Shown piece after piece: positions 26,301-43,693 of a stretch of 64,000 nt of DNA. This stretch comes from Lineus longissimus (taxonomy: Eukaryota > Nemertea > Pilidiophora > Heteronemertea > Lineidae): NCBI RefSeq assembly GCF_910592395.1, contig NC_088313.1, positions 16,818,437 to 16,882,436 on the forward strand, read 5' to 3'. Position 1 is the stretch's first letter; each line of letters begins with the position of its first letter. The translations under genes and the position numbers were made by a program. The notes beneath the pieces are model-generated. The model did not search any database and had not been told where the DNA came from. It saw only the letters and a list, made by a program, of their open reading frames with translations.

Positions 26301-29300
26301 GGTTAAGCTCTGAATGTTCAGATGGCATTGACTAAAAGAAGATGCATGCATGATTTGCCCTTTCAGCAAAATGTACATATATCTGAAGTCAGCTAACAAG
26401 GCCTGTGCTACATATGTAATAAGTGCAAAATAATAATAATAATACCATGAGCAAGACGGACAAGTGTCCATGGTTTTCATAATTGACCAGACATCAGCCC
26501 AGTGTTCAACACAAGCATGAGACTATTTTGCTGGTCATAATTACCTTATTAGCCTCGATGTCCTTGCCCCCGGGTCAAATCAGTTCTTGGTCAGTATATA
26601 TGCCTATAAAACTCTTACAAATATATGTAGGCTACACATCTGATACCTACAAACAATCTCAGTGAGATTGACTGGGGCACTCATATAAATGCCTTGGCAC
26701 ACAATGCAGACAGGCATCATCATCGGTGTCAAACAACCAATTGATGTGTCACATTTGCCATAGCATTACTTCCTTGTCCTCTCTGATAATCAATCAATAC
26801 TTTTGCCAAAGCAGGGGAATCTGTCAAAGGAATAACATATTCAGAAGGCAACTAGATGTATCAGATGTACAAAGGTCAAATGAGCCACATTTGGCCCCAT
26901 CCAGCCAACAATCTCCCAGAGTTCTACCAATGAAACTATCACAAGATTGAAACTCTTGCAAATATTCAATGACTTTACCATGTTTACTAGTATGTTGATA
27001 TTGATCACCGCAAACATGTCCTTCTCCTGTATTCACAGCTGGGAAAGGCACTGTTAACAACCTAACACATGAGATGACCTTGGGGGATTCTCTATATTGA
27101 TTTTAGCAGTGTGTTCGCTTAGCATGCAACGCTCAAGGTCATTTAGTTATACTATTTCTGTCACTCTGTGGATGTTGCCTACAAAAATGTTTTCACAAAC
27201 ATTCATTAAATAGCAACTGCATATCCTTGATTCTTCATCAGAGGTATCTCTTTAAGAAAATCTTGACTTTGAGGGAATCGCTCCCTGAACTACACTCTGG
27301 ACGCCATTTGGGGCAATCCATGCGAAGAGAGGAATAAGATGACGAAATGGACTGCCCCGGGAGTGTATTAATGCCACCATCTGGAGCAATGAAAATTGAA
27401 AGTATATGCAGTGAAATTCGATAAAGAATCAAATGGATTTTGGTAACCTTCGGTGGGCCCCACGCTGATCTGAAAAGGCTGACAACCCGAAGTGAGCCCC
27501 ACACCGACCTACTTTGTTGTATTTGCAGATAATCAATCGATCATTTTCACTCCGCGGTATCAGACTGAAGAATCATATTAGCTTTTTATTGATTCCTAGG
27601 TTAAAAATACAGCCATGATTAGCCACCGGTACTGATTGCAAGATTGGGACATCTTTGAAATCGGTATGAAGAAATCGTATACCAAAAAATACTCAAATTC
27701 ATTCCGCACCAATATCACATGAGCAGCAGCCATTTTTCTGATCAGATGGACAAATATTCAATGCCATCTCCTTATTAATATTGTTCATTTGCATGATATT
27801 TTTGCTGATTGTATCACGAAAATCTGTAATACAGATGAGATTGATTTTAGCTGATAAATGTTTGATTGTTATTGTCATTTCTCTCATTAAGTACACTCTT
27901 GCTCATCTAAAGGGAGAAATCAAAGTCACCAATACCTACTCACTCGGCACTATATTAGGACTTGCATGTGGATTCTTTTTATCACAAAGTCAAATCAGAC
28001 CCATAATCCCCCCTTCACCTGTAGATCACTAACTGGACCCCTAGCTCATGCCTTTAGCCTAAAGGAGGATACACTGCACTTAAATGGCTATAGCATATGA
28101 AAAATCAGCCACTATAGAAATTAGTGAACAGCTTAGTAAAAATGTATTTACAATTTTTATGAAAATTCCTGTTCTTTCAAACATTGATTTATGGATGATC
28201 AATATGAATGACAGCAAGGCCCCTGGACGAACATGAATATCTCAATTTATTTGATCAGATCTGCTGAAGGACTTTGTCCTGAAGATTTAAGCTTTTATGC
28301 AGAAAAAGCTTGAATTTTTGAATGGCAATGTGCAACACATGTGGACTATTGTGACCTGGTCTGCAAAGCACTTGGCATATAGGCCTAGGACGTCATAGGA
28401 GCTGGCCTTGCGGATGTGGTCAGCTGAAGGCACCAATACCATGGGACATATGGTCTTCCCCTTGTATCTCAAATTTTGATTTAAGCTGACCTCAATAATC
28501 AGAACATCTATTTTAAAGGGGAGTGTCTCCATATTCAAGATGCCTCTCTGTGGCCGAGGCAACCACAACCACCTCGCAAGCCTGAGCAAAATCCCTCACA
28601 AATACAACATTACTCTCAGGCAACATCCACTAGAACAGACTACAAAGGCCTCATATAATACAGTGAATGAATGAATGAAAAGCATTTATAGGCGGCGCCT
28701 TTCCATGAGCCTGATCAAGGTGCCACCCCGTTGCAGTATAAAGGAGCCTGTCCCATCATGAAGCTTTAGGAACCTGGGTTGAAACTAAAGTCTGGCACTT
28801 TCTTATTGTACACCAGTTTTTAGATCCTACTCGGCCACACGCACACTGACCCTTGGGGAGCAAGACACCTATTCTCCCTCCTGACCATGGACCCTAAGCA
28901 ACAAAAGGTGACAAGACTGCAACATTTCACAAGCCAGGCCAAACAAAGGGTCATAAAGGTCGAGAACAACCTGCCCAGTCTTGATATATCATGTTCATAC
29001 CATCCTCTTGATTACAGCAAGACTATTCAAGAACAACAAACAAGAATTGAGCAAAAGGAGTTAGCCTAAAGCTCTGGTAAGTGGTCCTTAGTAACACCCT
29101 GATAAATTCTTGAGTTCAATTTGAGAAAATGTGAGGTATACAAATTTTCCTCGAATAGATCTGTATTGAGGTGAAACATTCATAAGACAAAATAACATAA
29201 TTGACAGTTCTCGAGGTCTGTCCCAGCTTAATGATAGATATAATTTTCATCTAGGTTACAACCCCTGTCCTTGTATCAAACCATGATTATATGCGTTTCA

Positions 29301-29775
29301 CTTCCAGTACCGGTACCCTTAAAATGCAATCGCCCCACTCTGACTATCACTAGGCTATACTCTCCCTTTAAGACAGCCATCACAGTGGAGATACTCACAG
29401 TAAATCTAAATGTGTTGGCTCACTATAGGTACAGAAACGTATTGATCAGGCTGAAAATCATAGAGGCTGAAGGCTTATTGTAACATGTTCAGAATACAGA
29501 GTCGATAAGTGAGGATTCTGAATTGATGCCTGGTTAGCTCTCTCTACTGATGAAAACAGTCCTGCAATGAGTAACATATGGTGATAACACTCACCCAAAA
29601 ACATTTAATTCATTTATTGATATCACCGAACCTACAGCGGATGGAACAAATAGATACTGGCATGGTAACCTTGAGTGAGACCTGAGCCCTGGCCATGATA
29701 ACTACCATCTGGTTCATTAACACTTTAAAAAGCAGATCCACCGATTCCTTTTTATTTTTCACATTACATGTGTTG
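23388..29775. other. Gene-free stretch
   Basis: No known gene family seen. Simple AAT repeats occur near 26432-26445 and a short tgaa repeat near 28665-28680. Open frames at 23636-23983, 24095-24331 and 24328-24603 were examined and are not recognisable. Confidence 0.45.
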
Positions 29776-29945
29776 TATAGTAGAACCTCTCTAATAAGAA
29801 CACCCTCGGGACTGCATGACAAGAGCGGCCATTGATAGAGAGGTGTCCTGATTAGAGAGGTCAAATTGAAGGGAAACAGCCAATTTGGGAGCAAAACTAG
29901 TGTCCTTAATAGAGAGGTGTCAGCTAAGAGAAGTTCCACTCTATA
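29776..29945. mobile_element. MITE-like repeat, copy 2
   Basis: Same family as 17571-17734, better preserved: tagaacctctctaataagaa at the left, agaagttccactcta at the right, with caccctcgggactg and aactagtgtccttaatagag between. The two outer ends are approximate inverted repeats. Confidence 0.8.
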
Positions 29946-31440
29946 CACTGCATAAATGCAGGGCTTTTCAACTGCTCCAGGCATCTTGTAAGGTTGCCAA
30001 AGCTATAGTTCTGGTCACTGCACATTTTTTGTTGAGCTGTGATGATGAAAATTTGGTGGAAATTTAACCCATGCAATCAGCATGGCTGTTGGCCAATTTT
30101 GTTCACAGGGATATTCATCACCCAGTTGTTGTGAGAGTGCTGATAGATTCAGAGTCAACGACACATTGGATAATATGAGGAATTTCCATACAATCGAAAT
30201 GTAGCTTTTGGCGAGGCAAACAAAACGTTCAATAAACAAGAAAAGATGCACTTAACCAAAAATAAACCTAACATTGAAAGAAAGATCAACAAGGAAAGGG
30301 TTAACGGTAAAGCACACGAAAACAACTCGATGCATTGTAGGCGTCTTGGAGCGCAAGAATGTTAAAGGTGAAAATTGAATGCATCATATTGGTGAGAGTA
30401 AACAAGAAGAGAAGAAATCAGAAAGGCAAGCTTCGCCCAGGGTATTCTTCAACCTGGTTATCCGAGTAGGAGTAGGCCTTAAGAATAGGAGTTGAACTCA
30501 ATTTGATATAAGCTGGAGGCCTGGATAATGAAATAGAACCGGCTAAGCTTTTGTAAGAAAGCTACTTGGCTCGGTGTATTAGCTTAGGTATTGGACCATA
30601 TCCGATTCAGGAAAGACTTATAAACTACACTATACAGTGTACATTTTCTTAGCGCCATCTCTTACCATGACTATATCATCAGTAATATTGCTACTCAAAA
30701 ATATGTCATTGTTGATTATACACGTTTGCCACGCCTCCAATGACTCGAATGTGGGTAAACAAGTCGTACACAAATTGTGAATGACGCAGTTTCAAATGAA
30801 AACAATAATAAATCATATATATATACAACAACACCTCATTCCAAGAAAATGTTTGGGTTCAGGTCAAATTTTTTTAACTTGGTCCATAATTTCATATCAA
30901 ATCATGAAATTTTTTACATGGTTGATCTGCGATATACTTCCAAGTGCTCTGGCCCAGATGCACTGCAAGAATACACTATTTTCCGCAAGTGCCCTTACAT
31001 TATTCTATTATTTTATTTACTCATGCAACAGATATATAGCAATTAGAATAAAAGATGTCAGTATGTCAAGGTCAAATTATATGCCCAGGGTATGTTGTTC
31101 CATGTTGTTTACAGACCAGCTGTGACATCTGGTAGCATATGCCTGAACTATATGAGGCTCCAGACGCCCTAAAATAACCTCACAGTTGAAACAAACCAAA
31201 AATAGATACTCGTGTCATACATCATTATCAGGGCATACAGTGCGTCACAAGATTGTCTGAAGGAGCAAAAACCAACAAAATAACTAGAATTAAGAGATCA
31301 TTAGTTTTAATTTATACTAAATAAAAAAATATCACAGGCACTAAGATATCTTGCAGCATTTTCGAACTGTTCACCTATCACTAAAGATCTTCTAGTTCGT
31401 GTCCACTGTCTGAAACCCTTTCGAACAGCATCCCAGCTCC
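29946..31440. other. Spacer and 3' flank of the metallophosphoesterase gene
   Basis: No gene recognised. Two possible minus-strand poly(A) signals for the phosphoesterase gene are ATTAAA (plus-strand tttaat at 31306-31311, about 130 nt past the stop) and a more distant AATAAA (plus-strand tttatt near 31012). Confidence 0.4.
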
Positions 31441-34400
31441 TTAGAAATTGTTGACAAGAGGCCACACCTGTCTTGGTCCATTATCCAACTCATGTAACCC
31501 CCAAAGGAGTCCCTTCTCTCTTTCATGGCCATAGCCAAGGCAATGGGAAACATAACGCACACCATCAATAGTGCGGTCACGATTCCGATGCTGATGGCCA
31601 TGCACGTGAACTGTGGACTTAAAGCTGCGTATCTGTGTCTCTAAACATTTCGCACCAGCATAACGAGAAAAGTTAAAACCTGCAACACCCCCCTGACGTT
31701 TCGGTGCAGTTGTATCTTCCAAATTCAGCCTTTCGCGCTCTTTTTTTATCGCATCTTCTTCCTCTTTGGAAGACAGTATCAGATCAGTACGCGGCAGAAA
31801 ATGACTGAACGATATCACAGGGCCGTCAAAGGGGAGAGAGGGTTTTAACATTTCATCATTCAAGTTGGCAAAGTATTTTGAGCGAGTTTCAACCAAATCT
31901 GGCCACTTGCAAGCAAAATTGTCCATCCACATTTGTCGATTTTTCTCAATGTTCTCCGGTACTTGTGGAGTGATATAGGTGGCATCATTTGCATCCTCCT
32001 CTGGTGTGGCGTACCAAGAATAGAGTGGAACAATCCAGATATGGTCCTTGGCAGAAAGTGAAAGTTTACCTGGTTTGGTGTGGATGCCATTTCTCTCACA
32101 CATTTTCAGGATTTCGTGGAATTTTTCGATCGAGTTTGCGAATTCTGGCCGGCGTAGCCAAAGATCATGGTTGCCTGAAAAAGTAAATGTGACAGCTGTG
32201 TTAAAATTGATAATAAAAAATATTTTTTCAGCATTTAGAGTACAGAACACGTGAAAAATGTTGAAATAATATACCGGTACTGGGTTTATTTAAACAAGAA
32301 TGAAACCTAGCTCAGATGTTTTCTCCCAAACCAAATCTTAGATATGGGGAGACCAAAACCTCCCCCCCTCGGTGTTCGTCCATCCTGACCACAAGGTATC
32401 ACCCTGGACTCCCAGACAAAGTTTGGTGAAGATTGGAGAGGTATAGGCAGAGGAGACAGATGGGTATCTTGCTGCTCTACGTTGATGCAGTAGTGGCAGC
32501 TGACCAGATTTGATCAAGTGCCCTTGGTGCTCCTTCACAGAGTGAAGAACACTTGGGGGAACAACTTGCCAACTTGTTTCCCAGTCACTGTATTTCCATA
32601 GTGACACACAATCGCACCGATTCAAAGGCGAGTACTTTTTGAAATAGAGAGGAATGCCATGCTCATGCTGGCGGGAAGGAATTCCTCCAAGAAGAACACC
32701 AGATCATCCGGACTCCCAACCCAGGCTTTGAAACCATCTCATACTTTCGCCAGCATAGAAAAGAAGCTCTGAAGAAGTAGGACCTATGCACTGCCGAAGT
32801 TTGGGCGGAAAGACTACAGAACAACACCCAATGGACCTACGCATAGAATTGGAGTCGACTAAAACTTTTAGAAAGGGGCAACAGGACACAACTTCCTGCA
32901 CGTTATGAAGTTATCCTCTCTACAACAGTTTGTAGTCGGGATCTGACAGCACAACTATTTTAAAAGACAACCCTCATGTAGATATGAATCAGACAAAATC
33001 AGCGCCGACATAGCAATGTCGCTACTAGAGCCCAGCACCCTGTTACACAATCTTCAGGTTTGCAAAGCACTCGGGGAGAAAACATGCATGACAGGATGTG
33101 ACAATCTGTTCCGAGACCTGTCATGACATGTCCTACTCAGTCAGATACACTGACAATGCAGAACGGAGCTACATAAGCCTGTTGAATGGCTTGGCCCCGA
33201 CTTGGAAACATATTGTTTTCATTTTCATGTTTTTGGAGACTTTTCAAACAGTTTTCTTTTGACAGTTGCTCACTGTTGGAATAAAGGCTGTTTAGTCTAT
33301 AGCATATCTTACTTAAAAATATTCTTTTTTAATGATGTATTTTAACCAGAACTCAGTCTACAGTCTGGATGCAGTTCTGTTCATGGCCAGTTTTTTGCAA
33401 TAATATAAAAGAAACATACTAATCATTCTACACAAGATCTCAGCTTCACACCAGATTGCCACAGTAACCTGACCACAAAAACTGCAGGACAATACAAATA
33501 TTTACATTCCTGTCATTGGTGCAAACATTCTCCAACAAGTTTATTGTTGACAATCTCAAGTAGTTCAAACATTTCGCCTGACCTGAATTGAGACACTTCT
33601 GCCCTCAAGATGCAATTTCGTGAAGATCTTGTTACTTTCATGCATACACATTGTCAATCAGGGGTTTGATTAGGCCTGTTAATCATTGTTTACAGAGGAC
33701 ACTGGCGGCTTGCCAAACAGAATTACTACGGCTGTGAGAACTGGGCCATTTTTACTATAGGGTCCTAGAACTACATGTACCAACCTCACCAGGCCAGAGG
33801 CATAAAAACAGAAACTTAGTTCTTCTCTCGATTTTTAACGATCTCATTTGGCTGCTAAAAAACGGTTAGGCGCTAATTAGTATTGTTCGACAGAATATGT
33901 CACAACCTAAACTATGTCATTGGACAATTTACTATTCACAAGGACCCAGAAACAGACACTCGGTCATTGTTTAGTGCCAGTTTGAATGCAGGAATTTAGA
34001 AACTCTCTCGACCGCGATTTTAAATGCCAACTGACAACCACTGGAGAACGTAACAAAGAGTTTTTGAGCGGCTGTAAACCCTGTTTACCCTAGCTGACAC
34101 TGGTCAGGACTCACCAATGTCAGGTTCTCAGCAATCACTTCTTTCTTCCCATCGACTTTTTGTCGATCAGAAAAATATGTAGCATCAAACACCTATCCAC
34201 CAGAATAATGTACATTGCTTCCAAAACGTTATGATTTGTTTTACATTTGCATCTGTATTTGCTATTGTTTTCAAGCCACTTCTACAAAAACCTAAAGGTC
34301 ATCTTTCCCATTGTTTGTTCCATACACATCCGATTTTTTTCTATCCATCAGAATAACGTACATTATCTTATACATGTATATCGAAAGGTCAACAATGACT

Positions 34401-36812
34401 CACACTGAAACGCAGCTCACAATATCAGTTTATAAATATAATTGAAAAATGTGGAACTTTAGACTAATGGAGTAAACAAGGTCAGCAGTTGGAACAATTC
34501 TGATCATATGATAGCCTCATAGAATGACCAGGTCTATCATTGCAAAATCAATCTGAATAGGGGCACATGATTTCCCTCGGAAGTTTATCCTGCTTGTGTT
34601 TTTTTTTGCAATCTGCACTTCTGTAATGGAAAAGTAGAGCACAAGAATCAGTACTTTGCACACAATAACAATACCAGATGATCGAATTAGTCACTTAACT
34701 GTAAGCATCAAACATGTGATTGTGAATGTGATCATCCGAATTAGGGTGGTCATCAATACTGTTTCGTCTTTGAGCAAGGCACTTAACCCTTAATTAATTC
34801 ATCCTTCAAAGGGTGACTGACGAGAAACCAAGGTTCCTTGTACGTGATGACTATGCCAGGACAAGTAAAAGGCCCCTACCAAGTGAAAAATATGACTCCG
34901 CTTTTGGATGAAGACGGCGTCACCAGGCAGATACTCCAACCCAACTGGCCATAGTGACACACAAAAACCACTCACTTGACTCTTGAGGATAACACCTCCA
35001 AGTGCACAGCGAAAACGCTAAAGAGTGGGTCATATGTGGAAAAGGGAAAGTGCATGCTATCATAACAAACTGTCTTTTATTAGGCATAGATACAATACTT
35101 TCTTTAATTAGATTCTTTATAAGGTTTAGTTTTGATAACACGTTGACCTCGCAAATTAAAATCACTTAGCAATTCCTTCCTTGGCCTTGATAGAGCAATT
35201 AGTACACAATTAGTGTCACTGTACCCTAGGACAATGTCTTCTTGTCAATAAAAGCCCCAGGACTGAGCATGTCTCCGAAGTAGGATGCTGGGTCAGTCGG
35301 TCAATTCAACTGTGTACGAAAGGCTGTCCTCACCTCAAAATACACGGACACTGTTCCCTGCTGTCAAGCTCTTTTAATGTTAGTTCTTGTCAAGTTTTGC
35401 TGTCTGAATTGGGTAAATAGATAATTGGAGTACTTATACTGTAATGAATTAAAACACTCTACTCTACTTGGGCAATACAGCATGAAAGGTTCCAATGAAC
35501 AATAAATATCGACTGACACATCATAAACCGCCCTTTTTGATGATCAATTTTCATGAAAATCTCTCAAGGACGAGTACGTGTAACAAAGACTAGGCGACAG
35601 ATGGCATGAAATGAAGCGACCAGAACTCTTATGGAGAAAAAATCGATCATTTCAATTCAAACAATAACATGCCATACATCAATGGAACGAAACTGGCACA
35701 ATCTAGCAAAACTGAAGACTTCTAAAGTTATGCGCCATGCATGGTACATAGGTCAAAATTGCCATCCAGGGCATGATAATAAGTATCAGACAGATCATCA
35801 ACTGGAAATTATTCCATGCATAAACCAAACAAGTCGAAACATGACTTTTAATTTTTCCCAAACAACAAGCTCTGACAGGTGAAGTTATTGACCTTATCAG
35901 GCAGCCACAATTGTCAATATTGACGAGGCAGAGAAGTAGACCTGGGAGAGGCAATTGACATTGTTTAGAAGTGCAACAACACCACAATCGATTCCATGCA
36001 AGGTGTCTGAACTATTTTTAGAATCAGTGACTGGTGAACAGCTGTAGAATGATGGAAAATATTCATATAGCTCTCGGCCTACAATTATACAATACAATAC
36101 AATACAATACAAGGAATTGATTAAAACATTCATGAATGAAGTTCGATTGTCGAAACTATTCATCAAGGTTTGAATAATGAACAGGATATCTGGCATGATC
36201 TATGACACTGAAAAGGCATGGTGCTGTGCCCTGCTAAAACTCTTCAGCTGAAACACTATCTGTTGACTCTAAAGTAATTGTGATTTCACGCCACATTGAC
36301 AGCAGTTATTCACCACATGCATTGGAGTAAGGCAACAGCATCATTGTCACCCAGTGCAGTGGTGGCTGATCATCGGAACGAATGATGGCCAAGGAAGGTC
36401 GCCCACTAGCTGTACCACATGTTTGGCACAGCGGCAGTACCAATTACCATGCCATGACCCTTTGCCTGGGATGTGTTCTTCTTTTGTTGTTGTGCCTATC
36501 TAGGTTTTTGGTTTTGGCTCAGAACACCGATCTAATTAACTCACCTGGTACAAAAAACACCTCAGCAAAGACCCGAGCAAGACGTTTCAAGGTTGTTTCA
36601 AGGAGCGAAGTCAAATCTGTGACATCTCCTGCCAAAATTAACGCATCTTTTCCGTATTTCTCTTTCGACCAGCTTTCTACAATCTCTAAATTGTCTCTAT
36701 AATCTACATGAATATCAGATATTGCTATGACACGCCTGATGTAGCTATCTTGACCACTCATTTTGCTAAAATTCGCAACTTTTTGCAAGTTTCTATAAGC
36801 ACGTTTCATCAT
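31441..36812 (-). CDS. Calcineurin-like metallophosphoesterase, two exons
   Basis: Predicted metal-dependent phosphohydrolase of 333 residues; substrate unknown. Exon 1 is 36812-36545 and exon 2 is 32174-31441, joined across a 4.4-kb intron with a G|GTGAGT donor and tttcag acceptor; the glycine of the GNHD motif is split by the intron. Metal-binding motifs are all present in order: DIH (33-35), GD (62-63), GNHD (90-93), a lone His in SFSHFLPR (214) and GHQH (282-285). Residues 222-250 are a charged Lys/Glu-rich insertion. No signal peptide or membrane helix is seen, so a soluble intracellular enzyme is likely. A second in-frame Met (residue 18) could be the real start. The large intron contains repeats but no nested gene. 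I cannot place it in a named subfamily. Confidence 0.88.
34741..34905. repeat. SINE-like fragment in the phosphoesterase intron
   Basis: Contains gagcaaggcacttaaccctt and tgccaggacaagtaaaagg. The second phrase recurs in diverged form near 38345 (taccagggcaactaaaagat), which suggests two old members of one short interspersed family. No full tRNA-like head was identified. Confidence 0.35.
36087..36112. repeat. ATACA microsatellite
   Basis: About five tandem copies of atacA in the phosphoesterase intron. Confidence 0.9.
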
Positions 36813-36850
36813 TCATGGTCGCTGACATTTTGTTGGTCATGTGACACTTC
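36813..36850 (-). promoter_or_regulatory. Phosphoesterase proximal promoter with CLEAR-like site
   Basis: On the minus strand GTCACATGAC (plus 36837-36846) lies 25 bp upstream of the phosphoesterase ATG. It differs by one base from the CLEAR element GTCACGTGAC bound by TFEB/MITF-type factors. A related site lies next to the V-ATPase B start codon. Function is inferred from motif similarity only. Confidence 0.35.
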
Positions 36851-38996
36851 CACCAACGATTAGTTAAAATTCCCTCCGTACAAAATAATGGTGGCAGCAC
36901 CATACTCTACACCATGCAAGTTATGGGTAAAAGTGGTCAACAAAGACAAAAAGGGAGGTTTCAGGGGATTCAGATTATGGAGGGGAAGGATTATTGGGGT
37001 ACCCATCCCACGACATCCTGTTTGAAAAAAAGCCAATCAGCAATTTTGACCAAATCCCGAACAGAATCCTCCAGACAAATTCTTCCAACAGCTTGGGTAT
37101 ACTGATGATCTTCTTAGGCGCTCAATTGACGCGGGAAGGAAAAGACACTGGGAACAATACTATCCATTCTGACTGTGCATTTATTCCTGTACATTAAATT
37201 ATATACAATAAAGATAACCACAATAATTAGCTTGGTACAGAAAGAGGAATAGCAGACCATAATGAAAAGAACCTTGTTCACTTCAAGCAATATCTAATGA
37301 CTACTACACTCGTCCTTATAAGGATTATTGATCAATAGCTACTGAATGGAATACAATATTATTTCAATACCATTGTGCTGATAGGCTGATTTTCCTACTA
37401 AGGCTTTTGGGTGAACAAGTCAATGATACTTTCATGACTTCATAATGTTTGAAGGTGATTAAGGTGTTTGAATTGTAGATCTGACATGATGAATAAATGT
37501 AGCTTAAGTATAAGATACATGTATTGAATCAATTTCTGACATCCGACTACTTTGGAAGCCTACAATATCAACATAATTCACCAGACATAAATTTACATTT
37601 CCAAACCATGAGACCAACTGTTGACCTTTTGTGGTAGACACTAGGAGAATAAATGCACAGTGACAATACATGCTACGTTCAAGATACATACATTACATAT
37701 ACAGACAAATGATAATATACTTCATTTTACATGACAGCAAACCACCATATCAACAATACAAGAATCTTTGTTCTCTTAAACAGCAAGACTTATTCCAACT
37801 TGACTTAGAAAAGACTGGGTGATCACTTTAGCACAATCCTATCATAGTTCCGATTTTGACACATTCGTTCAACTAAGTCATTCCTTCTATAACTGTTCAA
37901 AATGAAATAAATCTTGGCTTGGAATGTTGTTCACATTTCTGATACCTGGCGGTGGTAATAGCTAGCACATCATCACTAATTTCTCTTGCAACATTAACAC
38001 TGCTTTTATCACAACTCTAAGGAATCCAAAGATGAAATCTAAGCTGACAATATTATATGATTATGAATGTAAACAAAAGATGAGGTAAAGAGAGTGCCTT
38101 CTAGTAAGACAGTAATTCACCAGATTAACCAAGCTCCTTGTATACTACAGTACATTGTACAATGGTGACAATGAAATAAATAGTGGCAGACTTTATGGTG
38201 TAGACAATAGCAAGAGGATTGAGGATGACATTTTTTAGAAAAGACTTTGAAATGGACAAGAGTTTGATCCCGGGCTAGAAACCCTGGGCCTTTATAACCA
38301 TCAGATGAGACAGGAAGTCATGGTCCTTTGTATCTGTGTCTATACCAGGGCAACTAAAAGATCCCTCAACTGGCCACAATGCTACTTTATCGCCAAACCT
38401 ATTCATACAAGAATGATATCCAATTAACGGAAAGAAAACGCTGTTTGACTAGATCAACCAAGGACTCATCTAAACAGTCATGTTAATTATTCATGTATGC
38501 CACATTTATATCTTACATTACCAATTACATTCAACAGAAGAATTGCATAATGAAATGATTATAAGGAGGGAACAATAAACTCTCCACTAACCGATTAAAG
38601 AATGAAGATATTCATGATACATGGAGGCAAAATTAATAGTTTATTGTCTCAACTATTTGATGAGTCAGCATGGCAAGTTAGGAAAGGCACATGCATCCGA
38701 CAATCTATTTCTTAAAATTCAATTAGATACCTATTAGTACAGCATTTCACTTTTCTATACAACAGTAGACTACTCTTCATCATAGACACTAAAGGAAATA
38801 TTTTGGCATAAACATTCACATGATTTTCAACACGTTGACTTCACTCTTTCAAATGTCAGAAGTGGAATGAAATCTGAAGATGAACCTTGACATTCAACCC
38901 AACACCGCGCCCTCACTATCAGTGACAATTTGCATCTAAATGAGGAGAATTTAAATAAATAGAACCACTGAGATAATTGTCAACCTCTCACTCCAA
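36851..38996. other. Spacer between phosphoesterase and V-ATPase B
   Basis: No coding exon recognised. It should include the V-ATPase B 3' UTR; a minus-strand AATAAA (plus tttatt at 38640-38645) lies about 350 nt past the stop. A diverged short interspersed repeat is likely at about 38240-38400. Confidence 0.45.
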
Positions 38997-42999
<4,003 letters not shown>

Positions 43000-43693
43000 C
43001 TTGTCCGAGTCATGTGATTTGCTTCGAAGTGCGCATGCGTTATTAATTAAAGGGAGACTATAGTATCAGGAGACAATACACGGCCGGTGGAACTTTATTC
43101 ACACTCCCCGGTTCGCTGCGCGAGACGGCTGATGTGTGTCTCTTCTATCATTGTCTATCATTCAGTTCATCGACACTCTTCCCGCTTGTTGGAGAAATAC
43201 GTTTATCAACTAGTCAAACAAGATATGCACCAAAAAGTCCAATTTGAACCCCCCCCTTTATACATGTACCGGTTGTTCCAAGTTTCAGCTCGGCGAATTT
43301 GGATGCATAACAGCACTGCAGGGCCATTCTTAAGCCACTGATCTACTCTCTCTTGGAAGTTGTCACTGGGTGGGTTTATGGGGTGATGGGGATAGGGCGG
43401 AGAGGTGAGGGGATAAAACAATGCTCCGTACGAGGAAGATTTTGGGGTGGTGGTGGTGATGGGGGGGGGGGGTATTTGTGCCCTTCGACAGGACCCTGGC
43501 TTCGGGGGCCCGGGCGGATGAAGGCAAGCCTTGCTGCCAATGCTGGTAACTAGAAGCTACCCAGCCTAAGCTCCAACCCAGACAATTTTTACACAGCGTG
43601 CAATACCGTCAGCCGTACCGACTTTATCGGTGTCTTCGGCATGCTGGGGAGGGAGCAAGGCCGGCCTTGAAGCTCTGTTGTTGTTTGTACATC
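43000..43693. promoter_or_regulatory. Divergent promoter region between V-ATPase B and HPDL
   Basis: The two start codons face away from each other with 694 bp between. Close to the V-ATPase side lie TCATGTGA (43010-43017; minus strand TCACATGA, near the CLEAR/M-box consensus) and TGCGCATGCGT (43030-43040), near the NRF1 palindrome. The HPDL side is G-rich, with a run of ten or so G's around 43460-43470 and GGGGGCCCGGGCGG near 43505. No TATA box is evident. Shared regulation is an inference. Confidence 0.5.

Noticed and set aside
32338-32901. Minus-strand frames inside the phosphoesterase intron as a nested gene
   Set aside because: No known domain, no consistent splice sites; the sequence looks repeat-derived.
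43598-43693. Upstream in-frame start for HPDL
   Set aside because: Alignment with the family N-terminus favours the ATG at 43694; the extra 32 residues have no counterpart.
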